64,000 nt of DNA from a virus. The position numbers and the translations under genes are program-made. The notes beneath the pieces are model-generated. The model was given only the letters and a program-made list of their open reading frames with translations. It made no database searches and had not been told where the DNA came from. The stretch spans positions 1-64,000 of the IMG/VR virus record IMGVR_UViG_3300036832_001488. One strand, given 5' to 3'. This document shows positions 1 through 7,569 of this stretch, piece by piece. Numbering within the stretch: position 1 is the stretch's first letter; every line of letters begins with the position of its first letter.

Positions 1-550
1 AGCCTTCGTCTACCAACTCAAAGAGGTTCTTGCGGTAGGCCTCGGCCTCGTAGATATCGCGAAGGAGCTTGGCGTCACTTCGGAACGGAGTGGCCGTGAT
101 GCCGCAAACCTTGGCAGACCCAAAATGCCGGAAGATCCGCTGCCAGCTTTCCGCCATCGACATATGGGCCTCGTCCGCGAAGATGTGGGAAAAGTGATCA
201 GGATTGAACTCTTCCAGACGCTTGGTCCGGCTCAGAGTCTGGACGCTTCCGATCACAACCGGCGCGTTATGGGAAGCGCGGGACTCGGCCTTTTCTAGCT
301 CCGGCACAAAGCCCAGCTGCTCAGTGAAGGCCTCGAAAGGCTGCGTACATAACTCGTTCCGGTTAGCCAGGAACAGGACCCTCCCTGGGTTGGGCCGTTC
401 TAGGATCGCCTTAGTGGTTCCGGCGGCGACCAGCGTTTTCCCTGCGCCGGTCGGCATGACCGCTAGGCAGGTCCTATTAACCTGCCACTGGCCCAGGATC
501 GCCTTAATGGCCTCAGTCTGATAGGGCCTGAAGGTCTTGGGAGCTTGCAT
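1..550 (-). CDS. SF2 DNA/RNA helicase, DEAH family (partial, C-terminus beyond window)
   Basis: I translated this by hand because it has no stop in the window; the first 183 residues are visible. Residues 32-39 read MPTGAGKT (Walker A), 126-129 DEAH (Walker B) and 152-157 TATPFR (motif III), in the order and spacing of superfamily 2 helicases of the phage UvsW/RecG-like/DEAD-DEAH type. An N-terminal RPYQTEAI resembles the Q-motif-like segment of type III restriction/UvsW helicases. Such phage enzymes remodel or unwind DNA during replication and recombination, which fits the RecT-like gene 2 kb away. The ATG at 550 lies only 8 bases after a good minus-strand promoter. The helicase C-terminal domain is outside the window, so the subfamily is unsettled. 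Confidence 0.9.
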   Translation of the reverse strand, partial: MQAPKTFRPYQTEAIKAILGQWQVNRTCLAVMPTGAGKTLVAAGTTKAILERPNPGRVLFLANRNELCTQPFEAFTEQLGFVPELEKAESRASHNAPVVIGSVQTLSRTKRLEEFNPDHFSHIFADEAHMSMAESWQRIFRHFGSAKVCGITATPFRSDAKLLRDIYEAEAYRKNLFELVDEG

Positions 551-587
551 CGTAAGAGATCTTACGATTTCGGCTCAGATTTGTCAA
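551..587 (-). promoter_or_regulatory. Promoter with overlapping inverted repeat for the helicase
   Basis: On the minus strand TTGACA (587-582), a 17-base spacer and TAAGAT (564-559) form a sigma70-like promoter. The arms CGTAAG and CTTACG (551-566, 4-base centre) overlap the -10 and could be a repressor operator. The predicted transcription start lies 0-3 bases before the ATG at 550, implying a leaderless or near-leaderless message. The promoter sits inside the 3' end of the preceding gene. Confidence 0.5.
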
Positions 588-750
588 TTGCTTTACGCTC
601 TTTCTTTCCCTTCCAGCGGGCTTCTGCCGCGACCTTGCCGCTAGTGGAGCGGCGCTTGGTGACGCCGCCTTTCTTGCCCATTAACCGCGCTCCAATCTGG
701 CGCAGCCACTCATCCGATAAGACCTTGTTGCAATGGTAACATCTAGCCAC
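562..750 (-). CDS. Small basic protein with one CxxC knuckle
   Basis: A 62-residue protein beginning with GTG at 750. This start overlaps the stop of the upstream gene (743-745), whereas a longer reading from 948 would run through that gene in another frame. The N-terminus has CYHC, a single metal-binding knuckle, followed by a strongly Lys/Arg-rich C-terminal half (GKKGGVTKRR, KGKKERK). This suggests a nucleic-acid-binding accessory protein. I do not recognise a family. Confidence 0.55.
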   Translation of the reverse strand: MARCYHCNKVLSDEWLRQIGARLMGKKGGVTKRRSTSGKVAAEARWKGKKERKAIDKSEPKS

Positions 751-1045
751 CTCCAGAGCCCCCCAGCTCGACTTCGATCCCCTTGGCAGGCTTGGTGGAT
801 TCGGCCAGCTCAGAGAGATCGATTCGCCAGCCTCGGCGCTCGTGATCAGCGTTGCCAACCTCCAGGCCGTTTCGCTTCCAGAAGCGCAAAACTCCGTAGC
901 CGATAACTCGCACAAGCACCTGACTCTGCCGCCAGCCGATGATCTCACCTTGTTCTATTCGCTCAGACGGGGGCTCTGGGACCTTGTCGTACCAATACGC
1001 GTCAATGAGGAGTGGATGGCCGACCTCAAGCTTCTGCTTTTTCAT
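743..1045 (-). CDS. Unknown early protein with C-terminal GIEVEL motif
   Basis: A 100-residue protein, translationally linked to the HNH gene upstream (20-base overlap) and to the small basic protein downstream. It has no recognisable domain. The C-terminus ends KGIEVELGG and then a Gly/Ser tail. The same GIE-V/I-E/D-L motif recurs in other early proteins of this window (1332-2204, 3278-4036, 14696-15001, 15321-15632, 19122-19625). Confidence 0.65.
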   Translation of the reverse strand: MKKQKLEVGHPLLIDAYWYDKVPEPPSERIEQGEIIGWRQSQVLVRVIGYGVLRFWKRNGLEVGNADHERRGWRIDLSELAESTKPAKGIEVELGGSGGG

Positions 1046-1289
1046 AGTGTGTCATCTCGTAAAGCCATGTCCCTTTGAGTGAAATCTCTTCGCGGCGAAC
1101 CAGTCCGTGGTGAGTTTTACAGAGCCAGATTACTTCCAAGGCCCTGCTGTAATCATCATGGTGAGCCTCGACGTTCGGGTTGCCGCATACTTGGCACGGG
1201 CCAGGAGAAATGTGACCCTTTCTCATCCAGTAATGCAGACGCTGACGGGCGTTGTTCCTCAGCCTCTTGTCTTCGTCGGTCAGGAACAT
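1026..1289 (-). CDS. Small HNH-type nuclease
   Basis: An 87-residue protein carrying CQVCG, then AHHDDY, then WLCKTHH. This is the zinc-stabilised HNH arrangement (CxxC, HH, CxxHH) found in free-standing phage HNH endonucleases and HNH-like structural zinc proteins. The same short form occurs at 14696-15001. The start codon directly follows a dispersed repeat element (1290-1333). It could be a homing nuclease or a packaging-associated HNH, but it is far from the terminase. Confidence 0.75.
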   Translation of the reverse strand: MFLTDEDKRLRNNARQRLHYWMRKGHISPGPCQVCGNPNVEAHHDDYSRALEVIWLCKTHHGLVRREEISLKGTWLYEMTHYEKAEA

Positions 1290-1333
1290 TCGTTAAGAAT
1301 AATTAACGTGTTTCGGTTGATTTCCAACCACTT
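1290..1333 (-). repeat. Dispersed 43-44 bp element, copy C
   Basis: This fills the whole gap between the stop codon of 1332-2204 and the ATG at 1289. Read on the minus strand it begins AAGTGGTTGGAAATCAAC and ends TTATTCTTAACGA. It aligns with copies at 11000-11042, 32426-32468 and 46282-46324. It contains two inverted repeats: GGTTG/CAACC around GAAAT, and CGTTAA/TTAACG around TTATTC. Confidence 0.7.
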
Positions 1334-2204
1334 ACGACGCGATTTCGACCGTAATTCGGACGTCTTCGACCGCAGCAAAGGCTCTCCCGCCCCGGCTTTT
1401 AGCGAGGTCGCGTAAGGTCTCGACCGTGGTTGACATGTTGAAAGCCGTTTCTTCGAAGAGGACCGCTTTGCGATAGGTCCAGCGCTTGATCACAATCCAG
1501 TAGGCGAGGTTTTTAACCATCTCTGGGTCGGCTTTACTCCAGGCGATCAGATCGCGCTCCTGCACCTTCGGGTTACCGGTATTAACGGCATCAGCGATAG
1601 GGTCTCCGCAGAAGCGCCGGATTCGGTTCAGGGCCTTCTCGCCCTCCTCGCTCCAGACTGACTCCCGCACCACTTCTCCGTTAGGCTGGCTTTCCCCTAA
1701 GTCGATCTCGATCCCAGGAGCCGGTGGAGAAGCTTTGCGCGCCCTAGTCTGGCGTTCGCCGCTCTTGGTGCGTTTAGCCTCAACGGCTTGCCGGACCATG
1801 TCGTAGCTGGCGACGGCCTGCTCTTTATCGCAGTAGTCTAAAATGCTGCGCCAGAGACCCGTCATGGTCTCGGTATCTTTGATCTTGATCAGTTCTAAGA
1901 CCTGGGACTGGCTGTAGGGCAGCTGGAGCTTCTGGGCTTTAAGGGCCTCTAAAACGGGGCTGGCGCGCATCCACGTACGCGCCAGTCCATAATCGATTCT
2001 TAAGCAGTGTTCGACGTATTCGCGAAAGTCATTTTTCCCCATGCACTCGAAAAGCTCTTCCTTTTCGATTTTGAGGAGTTCTCTACCGATGATTCGGATC
2101 GATTCAACCGTATCGGTGGAGGCCCGCGCTATCTTGAGTTCGCATTCGGCGAGCGCATCATGCCGGGTTTTGGCATCTTTTTCTACAAGAATAGTGTTAC
2201 TCAT
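1332..2204 (-). CDS. Unknown 290-residue DNA-metabolism-arm protein
   Basis: The N-terminal half (about 1-155) is helical and includes a segment, DFREYVEHCLRIDYGLARTW, resembling the host-phage DUF3102/ParB-like helix-turn-helix proteins. That resemblance is by eye only. A basic linker (about 145-165) leads to PGIEIDLGES, one copy of the GIEVEL-type motif, and then a second helical domain. It lies immediately upstream of the small HNH gene and downstream of the RecT-like gene on the same strand, so a role in DNA binding or replication is possible but unproven. Confidence 0.7.
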   Translation of the reverse strand: MSNTILVEKDAKTRHDALAECELKIARASTDTVESIRIIGRELLKIEKEELFECMGKNDFREYVEHCLRIDYGLARTWMRASPVLEALKAQKLQLPYSQSQVLELIKIKDTETMTGLWRSILDYCDKEQAVASYDMVRQAVEAKRTKSGERQTRARKASPPAPGIEIDLGESQPNGEVVRESVWSEEGEKALNRIRRFCGDPIADAVNTGNPKVQERDLIAWSKADPEMVKNLAYWIVIKRWTYRKAVLFEETAFNMSTTVETLRDLAKSRGGRAFAAVEDVRITVEIAS

Positions 2205-2219
2205 CCTGAAAGGATGAGT

Positions 2220-3281
2220 TTACACAGATGCCCACGGTTTTGCAGTTTTATCGTATTCGATTCGCTCCTCAATCGCTTTGAGGTCGTCTAGCTGCTCCTG
2301 GGTAGCCCTGGCGATCTGTCTGTGGGCTTCTGGCACCCAGCGGCTCTCGATTAACTGCATCTCAGCCACGGTGAGAGAACCCACGGTGCGGACAATTTTT
2401 TCAATCTTGCTATCCGGCAGCTTGCGCTCGGTAAAGCTTTTTATGCCCTTGATGACATGGTCGACCCACCAGGGCTTTTCCGGCGGCTGCTCAGTGGGTG
2501 GGCTCATATCGATGATGTCGTCCGGCAGCTCAGAGGGTGGACGCAATGCAGCCTCTTGCGTTTGTGCAGCTGCGGCCTGCTGAGGAAAGTCTCGTGCGAG
2601 CTGGCTTTCCAGCGGAGTAGCACCGTTGTCTTTGGCCCTCTGCAGCGCCTCTGCTTTAGCATCTTCCAGGGTCTCTTTCTCCGCATCCGCATCCACAAAT
2701 TTAAGCGGGGCCATGGGTTGCTCGACCGGCGTCATTGCCATGTCTTGGAGTTCCTCGCTGGTATAGAGGCCCTTAAGGATGTCACTAAACTCGTCCCGCA
2801 GGCCGAACCCAAGCGCCCGGTAATAGGTCATCCGCTTCGGGTACTGGGGCCAGACCGGATTACGCACAAAGATCCCGGCCTGCTTAGCCTCGCGCACGCT
2901 GAAGGTGTAATCATGGACCTCGGAGCCCTTGCGCTGCAGGGTGACCGTGCAGGTCAAGTCTTCGCCCTGGCCATCCCAGCTTTTCTCATAATGGACCAAC
3001 TCGCCGGTCTGCCTGACCATAGCTAGGGCGAGGTCCCCCATAATGCCAATCCGGTTATTAATGACCGTCAGGCCGTCGATGGCCTGGAGCGGGCGCAGGC
3101 CCAATTCCGCGCCTCTGGCCCAGCAGATCACTAACTGCTGCGCAGTCGTAAAAGCTTTGGGCGCGAAGCCTGATTGTAAATAACAGGCAGCGGCGCGGAA
3201 CATGCCATCGATATCGTCAAACTCAAAGCCGGTGGCTGGGTTGAATTTAACCGGCGCTTTGTATTCTTCTGTTTCGCTCAT
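2220..3281 (-). CDS. recT: RecT-like single-strand annealing protein
   Basis: A 353-residue protein. Residues about 30-185 show the RecT pattern: a helix with CWARGAELGLRPLQAIDGL, then INNRIGIMGDLALAMVR, a central beta region (TCTVTLQRKGS), AKQAGI followed by W..YPKRM, then YRALGFGLRDEFSDILKGLYTSEE. The C-terminal about 150 residues are acidic and Gln-rich with a helical end, as often seen. RecT proteins anneal complementary single strands during phage recombination and replication. It has an ATGA overlap (3278-3281) with the next gene, a coiled-coil protein, so the two are probably made as a pair. Confidence 0.8.
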   Translation of the reverse strand: MSETEEYKAPVKFNPATGFEFDDIDGMFRAAACYLQSGFAPKAFTTAQQLVICWARGAELGLRPLQAIDGLTVINNRIGIMGDLALAMVRQTGELVHYEKSWDGQGEDLTCTVTLQRKGSEVHDYTFSVREAKQAGIFVRNPVWPQYPKRMTYYRALGFGLRDEFSDILKGLYTSEELQDMAMTPVEQPMAPLKFVDADAEKETLEDAKAEALQRAKDNGATPLESQLARDFPQQAAAAQTQEAALRPPSELPDDIIDMSPPTEQPPEKPWWVDHVIKGIKSFTERKLPDSKIEKIVRTVGSLTVAEMQLIESRWVPEAHRQIARATQEQLDDLKAIEERIEYDKTAKPWASV

Positions 3282-4036
3282 GTGATTCGGGAAGCTGCTT
3301 TAATGGTTACGGTAATATCCTGGGTTACTTCAATGCCGGGAAGAGCCGGAGGGTGGTCCGGCGCGATCTCCAGCTGAGCCCTAACAGCATCCTGGCAACT
3401 CAAGATGTCCAATTCAATTTTGAGTAGCCGGATAGAACCGGCTTTAACGGTCGCTTCCGCATCGACTAGTTTAAACTTCCAGGGATGGGCTACCCGGCCA
3501 CCCGGCACTAGCCCCTTCTCCGGCTCCATGGCCATGGCCGCGACTTCCAGCTCGAGCGCGCGGGCCATCTCCGCCTCGTAGATCGCTTGGGGCGATTCGT
3601 GATTAAATTGCATCTCGCGCATCCTTTTCTGGTGCGCAGCTTCCTGGGCGGCTTTCATCTGGCGCTCTACTCGCTCTTGGTCTTTTTTCTTCTGCTCAAG
3701 CTCCTTGACGTAGCCCTTGAGGAGCAAGCCTATGCGGTTCTCTTCGGCCTCGACCTTGCCGATTAGTTCCTTGGCGAGGTCTTCGATTGAGGCGAGCACG
3801 ACCTCAAAGGGCTTTTTCGCGCCGCGCTTGGAGTCGTAGATCTCGCCATGGGCGGCTTTGAGTTCTCCGGCGGCTCGGCGGGCGGCAGTGAAGGAGTCTT
3901 CGTCTTTAACCTCGGTGATATCCTTAGCCGTGCGCTGAGTCAGATCCATTACCCGCTTGCGGTCGCTTGAGCGGACTTTGACAGTGATATCACTGACGGT
4001 GAGAAGCTTCTCTCCGTAATAGGGTGACAATTCCAT
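3278..4036 (-). CDS. Coiled-coil protein paired with RecT-like gene (nuclease-partner-like position)
   Basis: I place the start at the ATG at 4036, one base after the stop of the upstream gene. An ATG at 4093 would overlap that gene by 56 bases. The protein is 252 residues. It opens with a beta segment (LLTVSDITVKVRSS), then a long charged helix (about 40-150, rich in Lys/Glu/Gln, KELEQKKKDQERVER), then a beta-rich end with PGIEVTQD. It resembles the coiled-coil DUF1351-like proteins encoded beside recT/erf in other phages. No nuclease motif is visible. Confidence 0.7.
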   Translation of the reverse strand: MELSPYYGEKLLTVSDITVKVRSSDRKRVMDLTQRTAKDITEVKDEDSFTAARRAAGELKAAHGEIYDSKRGAKKPFEVVLASIEDLAKELIGKVEAEENRIGLLLKGYVKELEQKKKDQERVERQMKAAQEAAHQKRMREMQFNHESPQAIYEAEMARALELEVAAMAMEPEKGLVPGGRVAHPWKFKLVDAEATVKAGSIRLLKIELDILSCQDAVRAQLEIAPDHPPALPGIEVTQDITVTIKAASRIT

Positions 4037-4037
4037 G

Positions 4038-4376
4038 CTAATGAGTGGGAGTGGTCTGGGTCGCGTCCTGGGTGAAATTGGTCCAGTAAGCAACCAGGGC
4101 GTCTTCGAGCGCCTGGGCTTCCTCCAGGCGGATCTGGCGCATCATGGGGAAGTAGTCCGCGAGATTGGCCTTGGCGTGTTTGACGGCGCGGATCAGCATA
4201 GCGCGCATACCGGTAGCATCTTTGCGGCGGAAGTAGTTGCAGTTAAGAATCCGTCTCATATTTCCGCGCTCGTTGGAGGAGGAGACGGCGACAATGTTAT
4301 CGTGGAGAGGGACGATGGCTTTAGCTAAAGCCTCTACCTCTTCACGAGAATGACGGTAATGGACATGGGCTTCCAA
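4038..4376 (-). CDS. Unknown early protein
   Basis: A 112-residue, mainly helical protein, with residues such as AMLIRAVKHAKANLADYF and an N-terminal EAHVHYRHSREEV. No family is recognised. It sits between an HNH gene (13 bases upstream) and the coiled-coil/RecT pair (1 base downstream), and so is part of the same transcript. Confidence 0.65.
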   Translation of the reverse strand: MEAHVHYRHSREEVEALAKAIVPLHDNIVAVSSSNERGNMRRILNCNYFRRKDATGMRAMLIRAVKHAKANLADYFPMMRQIRLEEAQALEDALVAYWTNFTQDATQTTPTH

Positions 4377-4388
4377 CTGTTCCTTTTA

Positions 4389-4808
4389 TCATACCTCATT
4401 CTTTCGTTGAAGCCTATAACGACGTTGATGTGCGGCGTGACAGATGGAGCAGCGCCGGTATCGGTTATTTACAAACTTGTCGTAAAGGTGACCTCGAGGG
4501 CACCTCCGTTTTTGCGCATTGATGGCGCTGGGACTTTTGCCCCATAGAATATTGAGCTGGTGAGTTACGGCTCTTAGATGGGCCGGATTCACACAGATCT
4601 TTACCCGGCAAATATGATCGATCTCCCAGCCATCAGGAATAGGGCCAAGCAACCGTTTAAAGACAAAACGATGAATTAATTCGTATTTGCCATCTATGGT
4701 TGCTGCGCCATATCCGCTATTAGTGACATGTCCAGTCCAGAGCCAGCATCCTGAAAGTGGGAGGATTGCAATTTTAGATGAAACGCTTAAGGGTAATTGG
4801 CCAGTCAT
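4389..4808 (-). CDS. HNH homing-type endonuclease
   Basis: A 139-residue protein. GCWLWTG near the N-terminus, LIHRFVFKRLLGPIP, then IDHICR..CVNPAHL form the HNH_3-type core with the catalytic His in IDH. A C-terminal zinc-binding part follows (CPRGH...CSICH). This is the typical free-standing phage homing HNH layout and is shared with 26425-26880 and 36189-36632. Its ATG lies in the loop-proximal arm of a hairpin (4807-4831) at the edge of the origin-like region. Confidence 0.88.
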   Translation of the reverse strand: MTGQLPLSVSSKIAILPLSGCWLWTGHVTNSGYGAATIDGKYELIHRFVFKRLLGPIPDGWEIDHICRVKICVNPAHLRAVTHQLNILWGKSPSAINAQKRRCPRGHLYDKFVNNRYRRCSICHAAHQRRYRLQRKNEV

Positions 4809-4912
4809 AACGTGCTTTGTTCACACGTTATAACCACCCTCCCCTAATGCGCAACGCTTAAAAAGCATGCTTCTTATCCACAAGCATGCTTAAGCATGCT
4901 TTCCCCTAATGC
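4807..4912. other. Origin-like non-coding patch with DnaA box and palindromic iterons
   Basis: Between two HNH genes lies a perfect DnaA-type box TTATCCACA (4874-4882). It is flanked by three copies of the palindrome AAGCATGCTT (4863-4872, 4882-4891, 4892-4901). The stretch is bracketed by direct repeats CCCCTAATGC (4841-4850, 4903-4912), and a hairpin with arms ATAACGTG/CACGTTAT spans 4807-4831. The clustering suggests a replication origin or a complex operator. Function is inferred. Confidence 0.45.
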
Positions 4913-5154
4913 AGATAGCCCATCTCCCTAGCCCAGCGGGGCTCGGAGTGGATTTTCTCATGGCAGGTCCGGCAGACACCCAGCCAGAAATCTTTGTCTA
5001 GGAGGAGCTTGCCTTCTCGGCGGCAGCGGTGATGGACGTCCCAGGCGCGCCGTCTATTGCAGACCTGACAGAGGTGATGCTTAGCCAGGAAGACTTTTTT
5101 CTCCCGTGAATACTCGGCTAGCTGGGCGCGGCGCTTGTCGCTGACTGGTTTCAT
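4906..5154 (-). CDS. Small HNH-like zinc protein
   Basis: An 82-residue protein with CQVC, then DVHHRCRREG, then CRTCHEKIH. This is a CxxC/HH/CxxCH arrangement that fits a short HNH nuclease fold. The N-terminus is basic (KRRAQLAEYSREKK). It overlaps the upstream gene by ATGA (5151-5154), and its stop lies inside the right-hand direct repeat of the origin-like patch. It could be catalytic or only structural. Confidence 0.65.
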   Translation of the reverse strand: MKPVSDKRRAQLAEYSREKKVFLAKHHLCQVCNRRRAWDVHHRCRREGKLLLDKDFWLGVCRTCHEKIHSEPRWAREMGYLH

Positions 5155-5513
5155 ACCAGAGCCGCATAGGGCACCGGTAGGGGCTCATTTAAAGGCCTCC
5201 AGAGGTGCAGCGTGTAGGGATGGTCATTGACATAGTCGGCCCGCGCTGGATGGAACTGCGCCACCCAGTCGTCGTCGCTAAAGAAAGCCTCTTTAACCCG
5301 GCACATCACGGTCCAACTAGGCAGCAAGCGCCTCTGGGCGTTAGAGATTGAAAGGTGCTGCCAGCCCATCCCGTCCGCTATCAGGATGTGCCACATCTCC
5401 CCTTCTAGGGGCACCAAAAATGCCCCGTTCCAACCGGCGGTTTCGTCTGAGCCATACTTGCCGGTCCTGATGCGCCACCGGTTGGCTCGGGAGAGTTTCT
5501 CTAGGCCGGTCAT
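5151..5513 (-). CDS. Unknown protein in early operon
   Basis: A 120-residue protein rich in Trp and aromatic residues (WRIRTGKYGS, WHILIADGMGWQHL, LHLWRPLNEPLPVPYAAL). It has ATGA overlaps at both ends (5151-5154 and 5510-5513), so it is made with its neighbours from one message. No domain is recognised. Confidence 0.65.
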   Translation of the reverse strand: MTGLEKLSRANRWRIRTGKYGSDETAGWNGAFLVPLEGEMWHILIADGMGWQHLSISNAQRRLLPSWTVMCRVKEAFFSDDDWVAQFHPARADYVNDHPYTLHLWRPLNEPLPVPYAALV

Positions 5514-5902
5514 GCGAGTTGCTCGAGAAATTTGAGAGTGGCTTGGCTTGAGGCGCGCGCTTTGGCGACCCTGGGATGGCGGGCCTGTTTCAGGTTACCG
5601 GCAAAGACCACCGGGATGTTCCGGCGCTTAGGCCCCAGTGTCTTAGTCAGGGGCAAGTTATCGCGCATGGCAATGTACTCCTCGTGGGAAGGCAGCGGGA
5701 AGCGGTCCAGATGGAACTGCAAGAAGCTCCCGAAAAACTTCTGCTTGCCACCGGCCCCAGCCCGCAGCTTTTCCACTGTGTCTTTTCTCAAGACACAAGT
5801 GATTTGGACGAAGTCGTCCGGGTTCACCTTTTTGGGCCTGCCCGCGTTACGCCGGAAACCTCCGCGTCCGCTAGCCTTTTTCCTTTTTCCATTGGTTGAC
5901 AT
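5510..5902 (-). CDS. Basic protein with AT-hook-like N-terminus
   Basis: A 130-residue protein starting with a Lys/Arg/Gly-rich segment (KRKKASGRGG, NAGRPKK). GRPKK resembles an AT-hook core. A segment VQITCVLRKDTVEKLRAGAG follows, resembling a ribbon-helix-helix-like strand and helix. This suggests a small DNA-binding protein, perhaps a regulator, at the head of a three-gene coupled set (5902 to 4906). No exact family is recognised. Confidence 0.6.
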   Translation of the reverse strand: MSTNGKRKKASGRGGFRRNAGRPKKVNPDDFVQITCVLRKDTVEKLRAGAGGKQKFFGSFLQFHLDRFPLPSHEEYIAMRDNLPLTKTLGPKRRNIPVVFAGNLKQARHPRVAKARASSQATLKFLEQLA

Positions 5903-6087
5903 ATTCTTGTGTAAAAGACCCTCAAAGCCCCTGGGTCTGTAATATTCCCTGATTTGCCACCTCGGAGCAAGTAGCCAATACCGGAGGGGCGCGTGCTTCT
6001 GTCGAAGTGTGGAGTTCCACGGTTTTGACGTCTGGTCATAGCGAGGTTAGGTTCTACTCCTTATCTGGGTTTCCTGTAAGCATACAA
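5903..6087. other. Non-coding spacer upstream of the 5902 gene
   Basis: I see no convincing gene. The spacer contains an inverted repeat GTGGAGTTCCAC (6009-6020), similar to inverted repeats at 15077-15127, and should contain the promoter of the minus-strand set starting at 5902. No clear -35/-10 pair could be chosen. Confidence 0.4.
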
Positions 6088-6117
6088 GCGCCCCTGCTCG
6101 TGATGGAGCAGGGGCGC
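6088..6117 (-). terminator. Strong hairpin, probable terminator
   Basis: A perfect 12-bp stem GCGCCCCTGCTC / GAGCAGGGGCGC with a 6-base loop (6100-6105). It lies 14 bases beyond the stop of the secreted protein at 6132. There is no strong U-tract on either strand, so it may act with a protein factor or as an mRNA end protector. Confidence 0.6.
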
Positions 6118-6131
6118 GCGCGCTTATAGAT

Positions 6132-6596
6132 TTAGTTCCCTAGGCTGCTAGTGCCATCGACATTGACATTCTGAATGTAGGCGAAGTAGCCGATCATCAG
6201 GCCTGTGCTGCCAGTATCTACACTGGCAGCAAAAACGCCATCCTTGGTGCTGAAGACAGTGCTGCCATTCTCCAGCCGGAGGTAGTTCCAATTCGCCGAA
6301 TTCTCTCCACTCATGTTAACGAGGATGTTGCGAACCTGCTCTGGAGAGAACGATGATCCTCGTTGGATCTCGAAATAAGCCCATTGGCAAACTCCGTTAT
6401 CGAATCTGCAGTCCATGAGGTAGTTCTTAAGCAACCATTGGATCAGTCCTTTTTGCGTAGATGCTCCCGACATGCGGTAGTAATTAGCGAAGCTCTTATA
6501 AGGCCAGCCAATTCCAGGCATAGGTTGCTCTTTGGTTCCAGCCTGGGACACGGCTGCGGTCAATGTGAGGATCAGTAGCAATACTAGTTTCTTCAT
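6132..6596 (-). CDS. Secreted small protein with signal peptide
   Basis: I place the start at the ATG at 6596, preceded by AAGAAA, because it gives a clean signal peptide (MKKLVLLLILTLTAAVSQAG). The upstream extension is out-of-character Arg-rich sequence. The 153-residue protein has a mature part with two Cys (MDCRFDNGVCQW) and beta-rich segments. Export suggests an early phage protein acting in the periplasm or at the envelope, for example in exclusion of other phages. The function is unknown. Confidence 0.65.
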   Translation of the reverse strand: MKKLVLLLILTLTAAVSQAGTKEQPMPGIGWPYKSFANYYRMSGASTQKGLIQWLLKNYLMDCRFDNGVCQWAYFEIQRGSSFSPEQVRNILVNMSGENSANWNYLRLENGSTVFSTKDGVFAASVDTGSTGLMIGYFAYIQNVNVDGTSSLGN

Positions 6597-6625
6597 TTTC
6601 TTATCGTGGGTTTTTGGGTTTGTTG

Positions 6626-6847
6626 TTAGTCCAGGGCCGGGATATCGGCCCCGTAGTGAGTAAATCCGCAGTGTGGGCACGGCCAGTAGTAGACCGGCTT
6701 GGTGCCTTGGTAGACCAGCTCGCGCACGATGACCTCGGCGCAGTTGGGGCAATTGCCGGTCTCCTCAGCGCGCGGCTGATACTGGGGCGGGATGTCTCGG
6801 CCTTCTAGGCCATCAATGAATTCGTCTAGCTCGTGTAGTAGGTTCAT
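6626..6847 (-). CDS. Zinc-ribbon protein
   Basis: A 73-residue protein with two CxxC knuckles (NCPNCAE and PCPHCGF) about 28 residues apart, the pattern of a rubredoxin-like zinc ribbon, after an acidic helical N-terminus. It probably mediates binding to nucleic acid or protein. It lies 30 bases upstream of the secreted-protein gene in the same direction. Confidence 0.65.
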   Translation of the reverse strand: MNLLHELDEFIDGLEGRDIPPQYQPRAEETGNCPNCAEVIVRELVYQGTKPVYYWPCPHCGFTHYGADIPALD

Positions 6848-6890
6848 ATGGGTTAGGTAGTTAGGCCGCCTAGGAGGCTCCTAGAGCGTC

Positions 6891-7241
6891 CTAGGGGCAT
6901 CCTGCCGCCTTAGCGGCTTCAACATCGGTAGTATTGGCAGGCCAAGTAGCCTTGTAATAGGCCATGATGAATTCTCGCAACGCTTGGCGAGTCCGCACGC
7001 CGCCACATCGCTTGAACGCAATGGTGTCTGGACGTAAGCCACAATAAAACTGACTGGGGGCTGCTAGGTCGACGTAGTATAGGTCGCCGTCCTGATACCA
7101 GTATCCCATAGGCGAATAATTACCGGAGTGCTTTCCGGTGCCCGGATAATTCGCGGAGGCGCTATCAGAACCACACACTGCGGCCAGCTGACGCGTGCCT
7201 GTTCGTAACACTACTCTTTCTTTGCCGTACATGATGCTCAT
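6891..7241 (-). CDS. Unknown cysteine-containing protein
   Basis: A 116-residue protein with four Cys (AAVCGS, FYCGL, KRCGG, AAGCP) and a Tyr/Trp-rich centre (YWYQDGDLYYVDL). No signal peptide or known domain is visible. The 43 bases between its end and the next gene carry a run of CCTAGG-like words. Confidence 0.6.
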   Translation of the reverse strand: MSIMYGKERVVLRTGTRQLAAVCGSDSASANYPGTGKHSGNYSPMGYWYQDGDLYYVDLAAPSQFYCGLRPDTIAFKRCGGVRTRQALREFIMAYYKATWPANTTDVEAAKAAGCP

Positions 7242-7262
7242 AGGTGCTTGCTTTCAGGTTGT

Positions 7263-7285
7263 GGGGCGGCTCCTAGCGCCGCCCC
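7263..7285 (-). terminator. GC-rich hairpin between early genes
   Basis: GGGGCGGC (7263-7270) pairs with GCCGCCCC (7278-7285) around a 7-base loop. It lies just past the stop of the 7295-7504 gene. There is no U-tract, so it may be a transcript-stability element rather than a terminator. Confidence 0.45.
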
Positions 7286-7294
7286 TGGTTGGAG

Positions 7295-7504
7295 TTAGGC
7301 GAATACGAGTGTGGAAATAGGGAATAAGCCGTAGCGCTTGCCACCCAAAGGAGGAAAAGGCAACCGGCGCACGCGCGCAGGCATTTCAATCCAGACCATA
7401 TCGTCGCCCTGGAGTTTCACGATTGGTGCGGTGAAGGTGATTACAGATCCGTTGCTATTTGAGATTGAGAACCTCGCTCTTCGTCCGATTAGGCTTGCTT
7501 GCAT
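7295..7504 (-). CDS. Unknown small beta-rich protein
   Basis: A 69-residue protein (RARFSISNSNGSVITFTAPI, WIEMPARVRRLPF), predicted mostly strand. It is flanked by hairpins on both sides, so it is probably transcribed as its own unit. No family is recognised. Confidence 0.5.
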   Translation of the reverse strand: MQASLIGRRARFSISNSNGSVITFTAPIVKLQGDDMVWIEMPARVRRLPFPPLGGKRYGLFPISTLVFA

Positions 7505-7569
7505 GCCTAGATACTCGTCCGTGCTAACGGATAATGCAAGTACTATTTCCGTTAGAGTAAAGAAAAGTG

